A stretch of DNA of 64,000 nucleotides from Pseudomonas sp. GM50. Lineage in GTDB: Bacteria > Pseudomonadota > Gammaproteobacteria > Pseudomonadales > Pseudomonadaceae. The position numbers were made by a program, and so were the translations under genes. Below the pieces are notes generated by a model. It saw only the letters and a list, made by a program, of their open reading frames with translations, ran no database searches and was not told the DNA's origin. The stretch lies in contig NZ_AKJK01000013.1 in assembly GCF_000282375.1 (NCBI RefSeq), positions 1 to 64,000 of the forward strand. The letters run 5' to 3'. Position 1 is the first letter of the stretch. Each line of letters begins with the position of its first letter. Below are positions 18,136 through 30,394 of the stretch, piece by piece.

Positions 18136-19470
18136 TTACGATTCGGTGTGGCCGCTGATGCGCCTGCCCCAGGCCTTGGCGGTGGCGCACAGCCGTGCTT
18201 CATCCACGCGGGTCAAGCGACGGTCGTCGAGCAGTTGCTTGCCGGCGACCCAAAGGTGTTTCACGCAGTCGCGGCCAGTGGCATAGATCAGTTGCGAAAC
18301 CGGGTCGTAGACCGGTTGCTGCGCCAGGCCCGACAGGTCGAACGCGACGATGTCCGCCGCTTTGCCGACTTCCAGCGAACCCGTTTCAGCTTCGATTCCC
18401 AGCGCGCGAGCGCCATTGAGCGTGGCCATGCGCAGGGCACTATGGGCGTCCAGCGCGGTGGCGGAGCCAGCGACGGCCTTGGCCAGCAACGCAGCGGTGC
18501 GGGTTTCGCCGAGCAGGTCGAGGTCATTGTTGCTGGCCGCGCCATCGGTGCCGATCGCCACATTGACCCCGGCCTGCCACAAGCGCTCGACCGGGCAGAA
18601 ACCGCTGGCCAGCTTCAGGTTCGACTCCGGGCAATGAATCACATTGGTGTTACTTTCTACCAGCAGCATCAGGTCTTCATCGCTGATCTGGGTCATGTGA
18701 ACGGCCTGGAGGCGCGGTCCGAGCAGGCCCAGGCGGCCAAGGCGGGCCAACGGGCGTTCGCCGCACTGCTCGACCGACTGCTGCACTTCGAAAGCGGTTT
18801 CATGGACGTGCATATGAATCGAGGCGTCCAGTTCTTCGGCGATCACCCGGATTTTTTCCAGGGTTTCGTCGCCCACGGTGTAGGGTGCATGGGGCCCAAA
18901 AGTGATTTTGATCCGCTCGTGATGCTTGAGATCGCCAAATAATTCAACGCCCTGACGAATGGCTTCATCCGCCGTGGCGGCGCCTGGAATCGGGAAATCG
19001 AGGATCGGAATGGCGATCTGGGCGCGAATGCCGCTGTTATGTACGCGTTCGCTGGCAACCTTCGGGAAGAAATACATGTCGGAGAAACAGGTGATGCCGC
19101 CTTTGATCTGCTCGGCGATGGCCAGGTCGGTGCCGTCGCGTACGAACGCCTCGTCTACCCATTTGGCTTCAGCGGGCCAAATGTGCTTTTCCAGCCAGGT
19201 CATCAGCGGCAGATCGTCGGCCAGGCCGCGGAACAGCGTCATTGCCGCATGCCCGTGAGCATTGATCAGGCCGGGGCTGAGCAGAATGTCCGGCAATTCG
19301 CGGACTTCGGTTGCGTTAAACTTCAAGGCTGCTGCGCGCGGGCCGATAAATACGATACGACCGTCGCGGATGCCCAAGGCATGCTCTTTAAGGACCACGC
19401 CAGCCGGTTCGACGGGTACCAGCCAGGTCGGCAGCAATAACAGGTCGAGCGCAGCGGTGGGGGTCGGCAT
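18136..19470 (-). CDS. mtaD: 5-methylthioadenosine / S-adenosylhomocysteine deaminase (TRZ/ATZ hydrolase)
   Basis: An amidohydrolase of about 444 residues. The metal ligands are visible: HGH in INAHGH, a later HVHE, the CPESN segment and the final aspartate in GTDGA. In P. aeruginosa the equivalent gene next to mtnA encodes an MTA deaminase, which makes methylthioinosine for methionine salvage; I infer the same here. The ATG at 19470 (MPTPTAALD) fits the family length; the frame stays open upstream to 19620 but would add 50 low-complexity residues overlapping mtnA. It is divergent from mtnA. Confidence 0.88.
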   Translation of the reverse strand: MPTPTAALDLLLLPTWLVPVEPAGVVLKEHALGIRDGRIVFIGPRAAALKFNATEVRELPDILLSPGLINAHGHAAMTLFRGLADDLPLMTWLEKHIWPAEAKWVDEAFVRDGTDLAIAEQIKGGITCFSDMYFFPKVASERVHNSGIRAQIAIPILDFPIPGAATADEAIRQGVELFGDLKHHERIKITFGPHAPYTVGDETLEKIRVIAEELDASIHMHVHETAFEVQQSVEQCGERPLARLGRLGLLGPRLQAVHMTQISDEDLMLLVESNTNVIHCPESNLKLASGFCPVERLWQAGVNVAIGTDGAASNNDLDLLGETRTAALLAKAVAGSATALDAHSALRMATLNGARALGIEAETGSLEVGKAADIVAFDLSGLAQQPVYDPVSQLIYATGRDCVKHLWVAGKQLLDDRRLTRVDEARLCATAKAWGRRISGHTES

Positions 19471-19539
19471 CGAAAGTCGGTTCCAGTGCTTTTGTAAAGG
19501 ATGGCGAAGTATACCCGAGCGTCTTCGCGTGGGGCTCGC

Positions 19540-19545
19540 TATAAT
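19540..19545 (+). promoter_or_regulatory. Candidate -10 box of mtnA
   Basis: A perfect TATAAT lies 34 bases upstream of the mtnA ATG, in the divergent mtnA/mtaD intergenic region. No good -35 hexamer is seen at standard spacing, so the assignment is tentative. Confidence 0.45.
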
Positions 19546-19579
19546 CGGCGGTTTTTGTTCATGAGTGCGGGGTATGGGG

Positions 19580-20656
19580 ATGCGCGATCGACTGTTGGCT
19601 GCGGAGAAGGTGAAGGCCATCGATTGGCGTAATGACGCCCTGTATCTGCTGGATCAGCGTATTTTGCCGTTCGAGGAAACCTGGATCGCCTACACCAGCG
19701 CCGCGGGTGTGGCTGAGGCCATTCGCTCGATGGTGGTGCGCGGCGCGCCAGCGATTGGCATCAGTGCGGCGTATGCCATGGTGCTGTCGGCCCGCGTCCG
19801 AATTGCCGAGGGCGGTGACTGGCAGGCCGCGTGGGAAGAGGATTACGCGTTACTGGCCGATTCCCGCCCAACAGCGGTTAATCTGTTCTGGGCCTTGAAT
19901 CGCATGCGTGACCGCCTGGACCGCCTCAAGGACGACGCAGACCCTCTGGCGGCGCTGGAGGCGGAGGCCATTGCCATCCATGAAAGTGATCGCGAAGCCA
20001 ACCTGACCATGGCCCAGCTGGGGGTGGACCTGATCCGCAAGCATCAGGGCAACGCCCAGGCGATCCTCACGCACTGCAACACCGGCGCACTGGCCACAGG
20101 TGGCTTCGGCACGGCGCTGGGAGTGATTCGCGGGGCTTTCATCGAGGGCATGGTCGAGCGCGTCTATGCCGATGAAACCCGTCCGTGGCTTCAAGGTTCG
20201 CGTTTGACCGCATGGGAATTGGCCAACGAAGGCATTCCCGTGACCCTCAATGCCGATTCCGCCGCTGCGCATATCATGAAAACCAAAGGCGTGACCTGGG
20301 TGATCGTCGGTGCCGACCGCATTACCGCCAATGGTGATGTGGCGAACAAGATCGGCACCTACCAACTGGCGGTCAACGCCATGCACCACGGCGTGCGCTT
20401 CATGGTGGTGGCGCCGAGTTCGACCATCGACATGAACCTGGCCAGTGGTGACGAGATCCCTCTCGAGGAGCGCGACGGCCGCGAGTTGCTGGAAGTTGGC
20501 GGCAAGCGGGTCGGGGCGGATGTCGATGCGTTCAACCCGGTGTTCGACGTAACGCCTGCGGATTTGATCGACGCGATTGTTACCGAAAAAGGCATCGTCG
20601 AACGGCCGGACACCGCAAAAATGGCGCAGTTGATGTGCCGTAAGCGTCTGCATTGA
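19580..20656 (+). CDS. mtnA: S-methyl-5-thioribose-1-phosphate isomerase MtnA
   Basis: A 358-residue enzyme of methionine salvage that isomerises methylthioribose-1-phosphate to methylthioribulose-1-phosphate. The family signatures [25 protein letters not shown] and [18 protein letters not shown] are all intact, including the catalytic Cys in the second and Asp in the third. I use the ATG at 19580 (MRDRLL), matching the homologue length I know; in-frame GTG (19565) and ATG (19574) lie just before it. It is divergent from the MTA deaminase gene, so both salvage steps sit together. Confidence 0.94.
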   Translation: MRDRLLAAEKVKAIDWRNDALYLLDQRILPFEETWIAYTSAAGVAEAIRSMVVRGAPAIGISAAYAMVLSARVRIAEGGDWQAAWEEDYALLADSRPTAVNLFWALNRMRDRLDRLKDDADPLAALEAEAIAIHESDREANLTMAQLGVDLIRKHQGNAQAILTHCNTGALATGGFGTALGVIRGAFIEGMVERVYADETRPWLQGSRLTAWELANEGIPVTLNADSAAAHIMKTKGVTWVIVGADRITANGDVANKIGTYQLAVNAMHHGVRFMVVAPSSTIDMNLASGDEIPLEERDGRELLEVGGKRVGADVDAFNPVFDVTPADLIDAIVTEKGIVERPDTAKMAQLMCRKRLH

Positions 20657-21073
20657 TAATTTCTGGCTCCTGAGAGATTGCCATCGCGAGCAGGCTCGCT
20701 CCCACAGGGGATTTGTGCACGATGCAGATCCAATGTGGGAGCGAGCCTGCTCGCGATGGGGCCTGATAGGCAACAAATACACTTCAATCTCCCATGAAAT
20801 TTGGCTCTAAGCCCCTCTCGTCTCCCTCAAGCCTGTCACCGGTCAACTAACTATGCTCCATGCGCATCTGGGGGATAGGTGCGTGGCGGCTCTTGTGATA
20901 ACATCCGGCGGTTTCCAGGGTAGCCTGATGTGGCTGCCTTTACTGCGCAGATCCATGGCATAACTCGTTGATTTGTCGTAAGTCGGTGCATGGCACTCAG
21001 TCTGCATCGGCGAGCTTCGTTCGTCCCATATGGATGTGACGAAGTTTCACCAGAAAAAGGAATCAGGCTTCTC
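20657..21073. other. Intergenic region with REP element and gyrA leader
   Basis: The 417 bases between mtnA and gyrA hold a perfect inverted repeat (annotated separately) and, beyond it, about 310 bases that should contain the gyrA promoter and 5' leader. No further gene was recognised. The gyrA frame remains open back to 20990 but that part is not family-like. Confidence 0.6.
20681..20759. repeat. Perfect 26-bp inverted repeat (REP/BIME)
   Basis: Left arm 20681-20706 (starts CCATCGCGAGCAGGCTCGCT) and right arm 20734-20759 are exact reverse complements around a 27-base spacer. It lies immediately downstream of mtnA and can form a long hairpin. Confidence 0.92.
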
Positions 21074-23743
<2,670 letters not shown>

Positions 23744-23754
23744 GCGGGCAAGCA

Positions 23755-23780
23755 GGGGGCGGATGAAGATTCGCCCCCTT
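23755..23780 (+). terminator. Terminator-like hairpin after gyrA
   Basis: A GGGGGCG / CGCCCCC stem encloses a 10-base loop 12 bases after the gyrA stop. It is followed by TTGTT, a weak T-run, so efficiency is uncertain. Confidence 0.55.
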
Positions 23781-23821
23781 GTTATTTGTCCCTTGAGAAT
23801 ATTGACACCCACGAAGGTCCG

Positions 23822-23982
23822 GTGTGGGAGCTTTTGTGGCGAGGGGGCTTGCCCCCGTTGGGGTGCGAAGCGCCCCTGAAATCAGCCACCGCGATCTTGC
23901 ATTAGAAAGCGGTGACCGGTTTACGATTGCTTCGCAATCGAACGGGGGCAAGCCCCCTCGCCACACAAGCCCGCTCCCACAT
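23822..23982. repeat. REP/BIME-type inverted repeat pair
   Basis: GTGTGGGAGC and GTGGCGAGGGGGCTTGCCCC on the left are mirrored by GGGGCAAGCCCCCTCGCCAC and GCTCCCACAT on the right, with a small internal palindrome (GATTGCTTCGCAATC). Confidence 0.85.
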
Positions 23983-24047
23983 GAGTTTCGTGGCGATTGA
24001 TGTTGTGATTTATTGCGTGATACCACCAAATCAGAGCGAGATTGGAT

Positions 24048-25133
24048 GTGAGCAAGAGAGCCTATAACTTCTGTGCCGGTCCTGCGGCGCTTCCCGAAGC
24101 TGTCCTGAAGCGCGCCCAGGGTGAACTCCTTGATTGGCATGGCAAGGGCCTGTCGGTCATGGAAATGAGCCATCGCAGCGATGAGTTCGTGTCCATTGCC
24201 ACCAAGGCCGAGCAGGATCTGCGTGATCTGCTGAATATCCCCTCGAACTATAAAGTGCTGTTTCTGCAAGGTGGCGCGAGCCAGCAATTCGCTCAGATTC
24301 CTCTGAACCTGTTGCCGGAAAGCGGCACCGCCGACTATATCGATACCGGTATCTGGTCGCAGAAAGCCATCGAAGAAGCTTCGCGCTACGGAAACGTCAA
24401 CGTTGCCGCTACCGCCAAGCCTTACGACTATTTCGCTATTCCCGGTCAGAACGAATGGAACCTGTCGAAAGATGCGGCCTACGTTCACTACGCACCGAAC
24501 GAAACCATCGGCGGCCTGGAATTCCAATGGATTCCGGAAACCGGTGATGTACCGCTGGTGGCCGACATGTCCTCGGACATTCTCTCGCGTCCGGTGGATG
24601 TTTCGCGTTTTGGCATGATCTACGCCGGCGCCCAGAAAAACATCGGCCCGAGTGGCGTCGTCGTGAACATCGTGCGCGAAGACCTGCTGGGTCACGCCCG
24701 TTCCATTTGCCCGACCATGCTCAACTACAAGGTCGCGGCCGATAACGGCTCGATGTACAACACCCCGCCAACGCTGGCCTGGTACTTGTCCGGTCTGGTG
24801 TTCGAGTGGCTGAAAGAGCAGGGTGGCGTCGAAGCCATCGGCAAGCTCAATGAAGTGAAGCAGCGCACGCTGTATGACTTCATCGACGCCAGCGGCTTGT
24901 ACAGCAACCCGATCAACAAGTCTGACCGCTCGTGGATGAACGTGCCGTTCCGTCTGGCCGACGATCGTCTCGACAAGCCGTTCCTGGCCGGTGCCGACGA
25001 ACGTGGCCTGCTGAACCTCAAGGGCCACCGTTCCGTGGGCGGCATGCGTGCCTCCATCTATAACGCCGTCGACATCGTTGCGGTCAACGCACTGGTTTCG
25101 TACATGGCAGAGTTCGAGAAGGAACACGGCTAA
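24048..25133 (+). CDS. serC: Phosphoserine aminotransferase SerC
   Basis: A 361-residue PLP enzyme converting 3-phosphohydroxypyruvate and glutamate to phosphoserine, and also acting in pyridoxine synthesis. The N-terminal YNFCAGPAALP motif and the PLP lysine in IYAGAQKNIGPSG are present. The GTG at 24048 gives the conserved MSKRAYNF start and length; a TTG two codons earlier is in frame. The stop TAA overlaps the pheA ATG by one base, so the two are translationally coupled at the head of the aromatic supra-operon. Confidence 0.96.
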   Translation: MSKRAYNFCAGPAALPEAVLKRAQGELLDWHGKGLSVMEMSHRSDEFVSIATKAEQDLRDLLNIPSNYKVLFLQGGASQQFAQIPLNLLPESGTADYIDTGIWSQKAIEEASRYGNVNVAATAKPYDYFAIPGQNEWNLSKDAAYVHYAPNETIGGLEFQWIPETGDVPLVADMSSDILSRPVDVSRFGMIYAGAQKNIGPSGVVVNIVREDLLGHARSICPTMLNYKVAADNGSMYNTPPTLAWYLSGLVFEWLKEQGGVEAIGKLNEVKQRTLYDFIDASGLYSNPINKSDRSWMNVPFRLADDRLDKPFLAGADERGLLNLKGHRSVGGMRASIYNAVDIVAVNALVSYMAEFEKEHG

Positions 25134-26227
25134 TGTCTGAGCAAGAACTCAAGGCACTGCGCCTGCGCATTGATGCCCTGGACGAAAAAGTCCTGGAGCT
25201 GATCAGTGAGCGCGCACGCTGCGCCCAGGAAGTTGCGCGAGTAAAGATGGCCTCGCTGGCCGAAGGCGAAGTGCCGGTGTTCTATCGTCCTGAGCGTGAA
25301 GCTCAGGTGCTCAAGCGTGTGATGGAGCGTAATCAGGGGCCGCTGGGCAACGAAGAGATGGCGCGGCTGTTCCGCGAAATCATGTCCTCGTGCCTGGCCC
25401 TCGAGCAGCCGCTGAAAGTGGCTTACCTCGGCCCTGAAGGTACGTTCACCCAGGCTGCAGCCATGAAGCACTTCGGTCACGCGGTGATCAGCAAGCCGAT
25501 GGCGGCGATCGACGAAGTGTTCCGTGAAGTCGCGGCCGGTGCGGTGAACTTTGGCGTGGTCCCGGTGGAAAACTCCACCGAGGGCGCGGTCAACCACACC
25601 CTCGACAGCTTCCTCGAACACGACATGGTGATCTGTGGCGAAGTCGAGCTGCGTATTCACCATCACCTGTTGGTGGGTGAAAACACCAAGACCGACAGCA
25701 TCAGCCGCATCTATTCCCACGCCCAGTCCCTGGCCCAGTGCCGCAAGTGGCTGGACGCCCATTACCCGAATGTCGAGCGCGTGGCGGTTTCGAGCAACGC
25801 CGAAGCGGCCAAGCGGGTCAAGGGTGAGTGGAACTCGGCGGCGATTGCCGGCGACATGGCCGCAGGCTTGTACGGGCTGACCCGTCTGGCCGAGAAAATC
25901 GAGGATCGTCCGGACAACTCCACGCGATTCCTGATGATCGGCAGCCAGGAAGTACCGCCGACCGGCGACGACAAGACCTCGATCATCGTCTCCATGAGCA
26001 ACAAACCCGGCGCGCTCCACGAGCTGCTGGTGCCGTTCCACGACAACGGCATCGACCTGACGCGCATCGAGACCCGTCCGTCGCGCAGCGGTAAATGGAC
26101 CTACGTGTTCTTCATCGACTTCGTCGGCCACCACCGCGACCCACTGGTCAAAGGTGTGCTGGAAAAGATCAGTCAGGAAGCAGTAGCACTCAAAGTGCTG
26201 GGTTCCTACCCGAAAGCAGTTCTCTAA
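25133..26227 (+). CDS. pheA: Bifunctional chorismate mutase / prephenate dehydratase
   Basis: A 364-residue P-protein for phenylalanine synthesis. An AroQ-type chorismate mutase domain (about 1-90, starting LKALRLRIDALDEKVLELI) is followed by the prephenate dehydratase domain (YLGPEGTFTQAA near residue 100, and the active-site stretch NSTRFLMIG) and an ACT regulatory domain with GALHELLVPF and the ESRP-like ETRPS motif that binds phenylalanine. Feedback inhibition by Phe is expected from the ACT domain. It is followed 12 bases later by hisC. Confidence 0.97.
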   Translation: MSEQELKALRLRIDALDEKVLELISERARCAQEVARVKMASLAEGEVPVFYRPEREAQVLKRVMERNQGPLGNEEMARLFREIMSSCLALEQPLKVAYLGPEGTFTQAAAMKHFGHAVISKPMAAIDEVFREVAAGAVNFGVVPVENSTEGAVNHTLDSFLEHDMVICGEVELRIHHHLLVGENTKTDSISRIYSHAQSLAQCRKWLDAHYPNVERVAVSSNAEAAKRVKGEWNSAAIAGDMAAGLYGLTRLAEKIEDRPDNSTRFLMIGSQEVPPTGDDKTSIIVSMSNKPGALHELLVPFHDNGIDLTRIETRPSRSGKWTYVFFIDFVGHHRDPLVKGVLEKISQEAVALKVLGSYPKAVL

Positions 26228-26239
26228 GGGCGGTAGCAA

Positions 26240-27352
26240 ATGAGTGGCAACTTCCTCGCTCTGGCACAGCCGGGCGTGCAACAACTTTCGCCTTACGTTC
26301 CGGGCAAGCCCGTGGACGAACTGGCCCGTGAGCTGAACCTCGATCCGGCCAATATCGTCAAACTGGCGAGCAACGAGAACCCGTTGGGCGCCAGTCCCAA
26401 GGCGCTGGCGGCGATTCGCGAAGCGCTGACCGAGCTGACCCGCTATCCGGACGGCAACGGTTTTGCACTCAAGACCCTGCTGGCCGATCAGTGCCGCGTC
26501 GAGCTGAACCAGGTAACGCTGGGCAACGGCTCCAACGACATTCTGGAGTTGGTGGCACGTGCCTATCTGGCGCCAGGCCTGAACGCGGTATTCAGCGCGC
26601 ATGCGTTCGCGGTCTATCCGATCGTGACCCAGGCCGTCGGCGCCCAGGCAAAAGTGATCCCGGCCAAAGACTGGGGTCATGATCTGTCGGCCATGCTCGC
26701 CGCGATCGATGCCGATACCCGCGTGGTGTTCATCGCCAACCCGAACAACCCGACCGGGACCTGGTTCGACGCCCAAACGCTGGATGATTTCCTGCAGGAC
26801 GTACCGGCCCATGTGCTGGTGGTGCTGGACGAGGCCTACATCGAGTACGCCGAAGGCAGCGACTTGCCCGATGGCCTGGACTATCTGGCGGCCTACCCGA
26901 ACCTGCTGGTCTCGCGCACCTTCTCCAAGGCCTATGGCCTGGCGTCGCTGCGGGTCGGCTACGGCTTGTCCTCGGCTATCGTCGCCGATGTGCTGAATCG
27001 CGTGCGTCAGCCGTTCAACGTCAACAGCCTCGCACTGGCCGCCGCTTGTGCGGCGTTGCAAGACTTCGAGTACCTGGCTGAAAGCCGTCGCCTGAATGAA
27101 TCCGGCATGCAGCAGCTGCAAGCGGGTTTCCGTGAGCTGGGTCTGAGCTGGATTCCATCTAAAGGCAACTTCATCTGTGTCGATCTGGGGCGCGTTGCGG
27201 CTCCAGTGTTCGAGGGGTTGCTGCGCGAAGGCGTGATCGTGCGTCCGGTGGCCAACTACGGCATGCCGAACCACCTGCGTATCACCATCGGTTTGCCGGC
27301 TGAAAACAGCCGCTTCCTCGAGGCGCTGACCAAGGTTATGGCTCGTGGTTGA
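26240..27352 (+). CDS. hisC: Histidinol-phosphate / aromatic aminotransferase HisC
   Basis: A 370-residue class I/II aminotransferase. LASNENPLGASP, the PNNPTGTW turn and the PLP lysine in SRTFSKAYGLASLRVGY are intact. In pseudomonads this second HisC copy, embedded between pheA and tyrA, is thought to work as a broad aromatic aminotransferase as well as on histidinol phosphate; which role dominates here is inference from context. Its stop overlaps the start of the tyrA-aroA fusion by 8 bases. Confidence 0.94.
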   Translation: MSGNFLALAQPGVQQLSPYVPGKPVDELARELNLDPANIVKLASNENPLGASPKALAAIREALTELTRYPDGNGFALKTLLADQCRVELNQVTLGNGSNDILELVARAYLAPGLNAVFSAHAFAVYPIVTQAVGAQAKVIPAKDWGHDLSAMLAAIDADTRVVFIANPNNPTGTWFDAQTLDDFLQDVPAHVLVVLDEAYIEYAEGSDLPDGLDYLAAYPNLLVSRTFSKAYGLASLRVGYGLSSAIVADVLNRVRQPFNVNSLALAAACAALQDFEYLAESRRLNESGMQQLQAGFRELGLSWIPSKGNFICVDLGRVAAPVFEGLLREGVIVRPVANYGMPNHLRITIGLPAENSRFLEALTKVMARG

Positions 27353-29588
27353 TGTCACTGCACTGCAATCTGCTCAACCTATGATCGGTCGCCTGGTGGT
27401 GGTCGGCCTGGGGTTGATCGGTGGTTCGTTTGCCAAAGGCTTGCGTGAAAGTGGCCTGTGCCGCGAAGTGGTGGGGGTCGATCTCGACCCGCAGTCGCGC
27501 AAGCTGGCGGTCGAGTTGGGCGTGGTGGATCGCTGTGAAGAAGAGCTGGCGGCGGCTTGCCAGGGCGCTGACGTGATTCAGTTGGCGGTGCCGATCCTGG
27601 CCATGGAGAAGTTGCTCGCGCTGTTGGCGGGCATGGATCTGGGGCAAGCGATTCTGACCGACGTTGGCAGTGCCAAGGGCAATGTGGTGCGCGCGGCGAC
27701 CGAGGCGTTTGGCGGCATGCCAACGCGTTTCGTGCCGGGGCATCCGATTGCCGGTTCCGAGCAGAGCGGGGTGGAAGCCTCCAATGCCGAGCTGTTCCGT
27801 CGCCATAAAGTGATTCTGACGCCGCTGGATCAGACCGACCCGGCCGCGTTGGCAGTGGTCGACCGGTTGTGGCGTGAATTGGGCGCCGACGTCGAGCACA
27901 TGCAGGTCGAGCGTCACGACGAAGTGTTGGCGGCGACCAGCCATTTGCCGCACTTGCTGGCGTTCGGTTTGGTCGATTCGTTGGCCAAACGCAATGAAAA
28001 TCTTGAGATCTTCCGTTACGCTGCGGGCGGTTTCCGCGATTTCACAAGAATCGCCGGTAGCGACCCGGTCATGTGGCACGACATCTTCCTCGCCAACCGC
28101 GAAGCTGTCCTGCGCACACTCGATACATTTCGCAGCGACCTCGACGCCTTGCGCGACGCGGTCGATGCAGGGGATGGGCACCAATTGTTGGGCGTGTTCA
28201 CTCGCGCCCGGGTTGCCCGCGAGCATTTCAGTAAAATCCTGGCCCGCCGGGCCTATGTGGACGCTATGAATTCCAACGATCTGATTTTCCTGGCACAACC
28301 TGGTGGCCGCCTGACTGGGCGGATTCGTGTACCGGGCGACAAATCGATTTCCCACCGCTCGATCATGCTCGGTTCCCTGGCCGAAGGCGTCACCGAAGTG
28401 GAAGGTTTCCTCGAGGGCGAAGACGCTCTGGCAACCTTGCAGGCTTTCCGCGACATGGGTGTCGTCATCGAAGGTCCGCACCACGGTCGTGTGACCATCC
28501 ACGGCGTCGGCCTGCACGGCCTGAAGCCTGCGCCGGGCCCGATCTATCTGGGCAACTCCGGCACCTCGATGCGTCTGCTGTCTGGCCTTTTGGCTGCGCA
28601 GAACTTCGATAGCACCCTGACCGGCGACGCTTCTCTGTCCAAGCGTCCGATGAATCGCGTGGCCAATCCGCTGCGCGAAATGGGCGCCGTGATCGAGACC
28701 GCTGCTGAAGGTCGTCCACCGATGACCATTCGTGGCGGCAACAAGCTCAAGGGCCTGACTTACACCATGCCAATGGCCAGCGCCCAGGTTAAATCCTGCC
28801 TGTTGCTGGCGGGTCTGTATGCCGAAGGCAAGACCACCGTCACCGAGCCGGCACCGACTCGCGACCACACCGAGCGCATGCTGCGCGGCTTCGGCTACCC
28901 GGTGACCGTCAACGGCGCGACTGCCTCGGTCGAGTCCGGCCACAAGTTGACCGCGACCCACATTGAAGTGCCGGGCGATATCTCGTCGTCGGCGTTCTTC
29001 CTGGTGGCGGCGTCGATTGCCGAAGGTTCGGAGCTGGTACTTGAGCACGTCGGCATCAACCCGACCCGTACCGGCGTGATCGACATCCTGCGCCTGATGG
29101 GTGCGGACATCACCCTGGAAAACCAGCGTGAAGTCGGCGGTGAGCCGGTAGCGGATCTGCGCGTACGGGCAGCTAAACTCAAAGGTATCGAGATCCCTGA
29201 GGCGCTGGTTCCACTGGCTATCGACGAGTTCCCGGTGCTGTTCGTGGCCGCCGCGTGTGCCGAAGGGCGCACCGTGCTGCGCGGCGCCGAAGAGCTGCGC
29301 GTGAAGGAGTCGGACCGGATCCAGGTGATGGCGGACGGCCTGCTGGCGTTGGGCGTCAAGTGCGAGCCAACCCCGGACGGCCTCATCATCGACGGCGGCC
29401 AGATCGGCGGCGGCGAAGTGCACGGTCACGGCGATCACCGGATTGCCATGGCTTTCAGCGTGGCTTCGCTGCGCGCAAGTGCACCGATTCGCATCCATGA
29501 TTGCGCCAACGTCGCGACCTCGTTCCCGAACTTCCTCGCGCTGTGCGCGCAGGTCGGTATCCGTGTTGCACAAGAGGCTCAGTCGTGA
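27345..29588 (+). CDS. tyrA-aroA: Fused prephenate/arogenate dehydrogenase and EPSP synthase
   Basis: A 747-residue fusion typical of pseudomonads. Residues about 13-295 are a TyrA domain (NAD site [15 protein letters not shown], then GHPIAGSE) making the tyrosine precursor. Residues about 310-745 are AroA (5-enolpyruvylshikimate-3-phosphate synthase) with [21 protein letters not shown] and the [12 protein letters not shown] region. The GTG at 27345 overlaps hisC; an ATG at 27381 (MIGRLVVVG) is an alternative start. The AroA active-site LFLGNAGTAMR-like loop has the usual glyphosate-sensitive G-T-S/A pattern. It overlaps cmk by 4 bases. Confidence 0.95.
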   Translation: MVDVTALQSAQPMIGRLVVVGLGLIGGSFAKGLRESGLCREVVGVDLDPQSRKLAVELGVVDRCEEELAAACQGADVIQLAVPILAMEKLLALLAGMDLGQAILTDVGSAKGNVVRAATEAFGGMPTRFVPGHPIAGSEQSGVEASNAELFRRHKVILTPLDQTDPAALAVVDRLWRELGADVEHMQVERHDEVLAATSHLPHLLAFGLVDSLAKRNENLEIFRYAAGGFRDFTRIAGSDPVMWHDIFLANREAVLRTLDTFRSDLDALRDAVDAGDGHQLLGVFTRARVAREHFSKILARRAYVDAMNSNDLIFLAQPGGRLTGRIRVPGDKSISHRSIMLGSLAEGVTEVEGFLEGEDALATLQAFRDMGVVIEGPHHGRVTIHGVGLHGLKPAPGPIYLGNSGTSMRLLSGLLAAQNFDSTLTGDASLSKRPMNRVANPLREMGAVIETAAEGRPPMTIRGGNKLKGLTYTMPMASAQVKSCLLLAGLYAEGKTTVTEPAPTRDHTERMLRGFGYPVTVNGATASVESGHKLTATHIEVPGDISSSAFFLVAASIAEGSELVLEHVGINPTRTGVIDILRLMGADITLENQREVGGEPVADLRVRAAKLKGIEIPEALVPLAIDEFPVLFVAAACAEGRTVLRGAEELRVKESDRIQVMADGLLALGVKCEPTPDGLIIDGGQIGGGEVHGHGDHRIAMAFSVASLRASAPIRIHDCANVATSFPNFLALCAQVGIRVAQEAQS

Positions 29589-30274
29589 AAAACATCGCAC
29601 CGGTCATCACCATTGATGGGCCAAGCGGCTCTGGCAAGGGCACGGTCGCCGGGATGCTGGCCAAGCGCCTGGGCTGGAACCTGCTGGATTCCGGTGCGCT
29701 GTATCGATTGCTGGCTTTCGCTGCGCATAACCATGGCGTCGACCTGACGAACGAGGAATTGCTCAAAAAGCTTGCCGCTCATCTGGATGTGCAATTCATC
29801 GCGGCGACCGACGGTCAGCTGCAGCGCATTATTCTGGAAGGCGACGAAGTCAGTGATGTCATTCGTACTGAAAGTATCGGCTCGGGTGCCTCGCAAGTCG
29901 CTGCGTTGCCCGCCGTGCGCGACGCGCTGCTTCAGCGCCAGCGGGCCTTTCAGGAATCACCGGGTCTGGTGGCCGATGGCCGCGACATGGGCACGGTGGT
30001 ATTTCCCGACGCACCGTTGAAGATTTTCCTGACCGCCAGTGCCGAGGAGCGTGCGCGCCGTCGATACTTGCAGTTGAAGGGCAAAGTCGATGGTGTTAGT
30101 CTGTCGAGTCTGCTAGATGAGATACGTGCGCGCGATGAGCGTGACACCCAGCGAGCGGTAGCCCCGCTCAAACCGGCGGCTGACGCCATCCAGCTGGATT
30201 CCACGGAATTATCCATCGATCAGGTGCTGGAACGCATCATGAGCGAGATCGCCATTCGCGATATCGCCGGGTGA
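29585..30274 (+). CDS. cmk: Cytidylate kinase
   Basis: A 229-residue P-loop kinase that phosphorylates CMP and dCMP. The Walker A loop is [13 protein letters not shown] near residue 10, GALYR follows, and the [13 protein letters not shown] and RARDERD segments are conserved. The GTG at 29585 is used because it gives the canonical start ([11 protein letters not shown]) and a 4-base GTGA overlap with the AroA stop. It precedes rpsA, the near-universal cmk-rpsA neighbour pair. Confidence 0.96.
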   Translation: MKNIAPVITIDGPSGSGKGTVAGMLAKRLGWNLLDSGALYRLLAFAAHNHGVDLTNEELLKKLAAHLDVQFIAATDGQLQRIILEGDEVSDVIRTESIGSGASQVAALPAVRDALLQRQRAFQESPGLVADGRDMGTVVFPDAPLKIFLTASAEERARRRYLQLKGKVDGVSLSSLLDEIRARDERDTQRAVAPLKPAADAIQLDSTELSIDQVLERIMSEIAIRDIAG

Positions 30275-30283
30275 CCAAGAGGG

Positions 30284-30317
30284 CCGCAGGGGACCAGTCA
30301 TAGTCCTGCGGTGGCTT
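30284..30317 (+). terminator. Hairpin between cmk and rpsA
   Basis: CCGCAGG (30284-30290) pairs with CCTGCGG (30305-30311), followed by a T-rich stretch (TTCTTTT after 30315). It could be a terminator or attenuator separating the supra-operon from rpsA; the T-run is imperfect. Confidence 0.45.
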
Positions 30318-30394
30318 CTTTTAAATGAAACTAACCCATACCGTCTGGGGTGTGGAGATGGGCGTATTCTTCGCCCTCATCAACAGGAATTAAA

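Larger units (their letters stand above)
23744..24047. other. gyrA-serC intergenic region
   Basis: These 304 bases hold a terminator-like hairpin, a REP pair (both listed separately) and the presumed serC promoter after about 23985. No gene is seen. Confidence 0.6.

Noticed and set aside
25130..29600. Long open frames antisense to pheA, hisC and tyrA-aroA
   Set aside because: They are shadows of well-conserved sense genes, a GC-bias effect.
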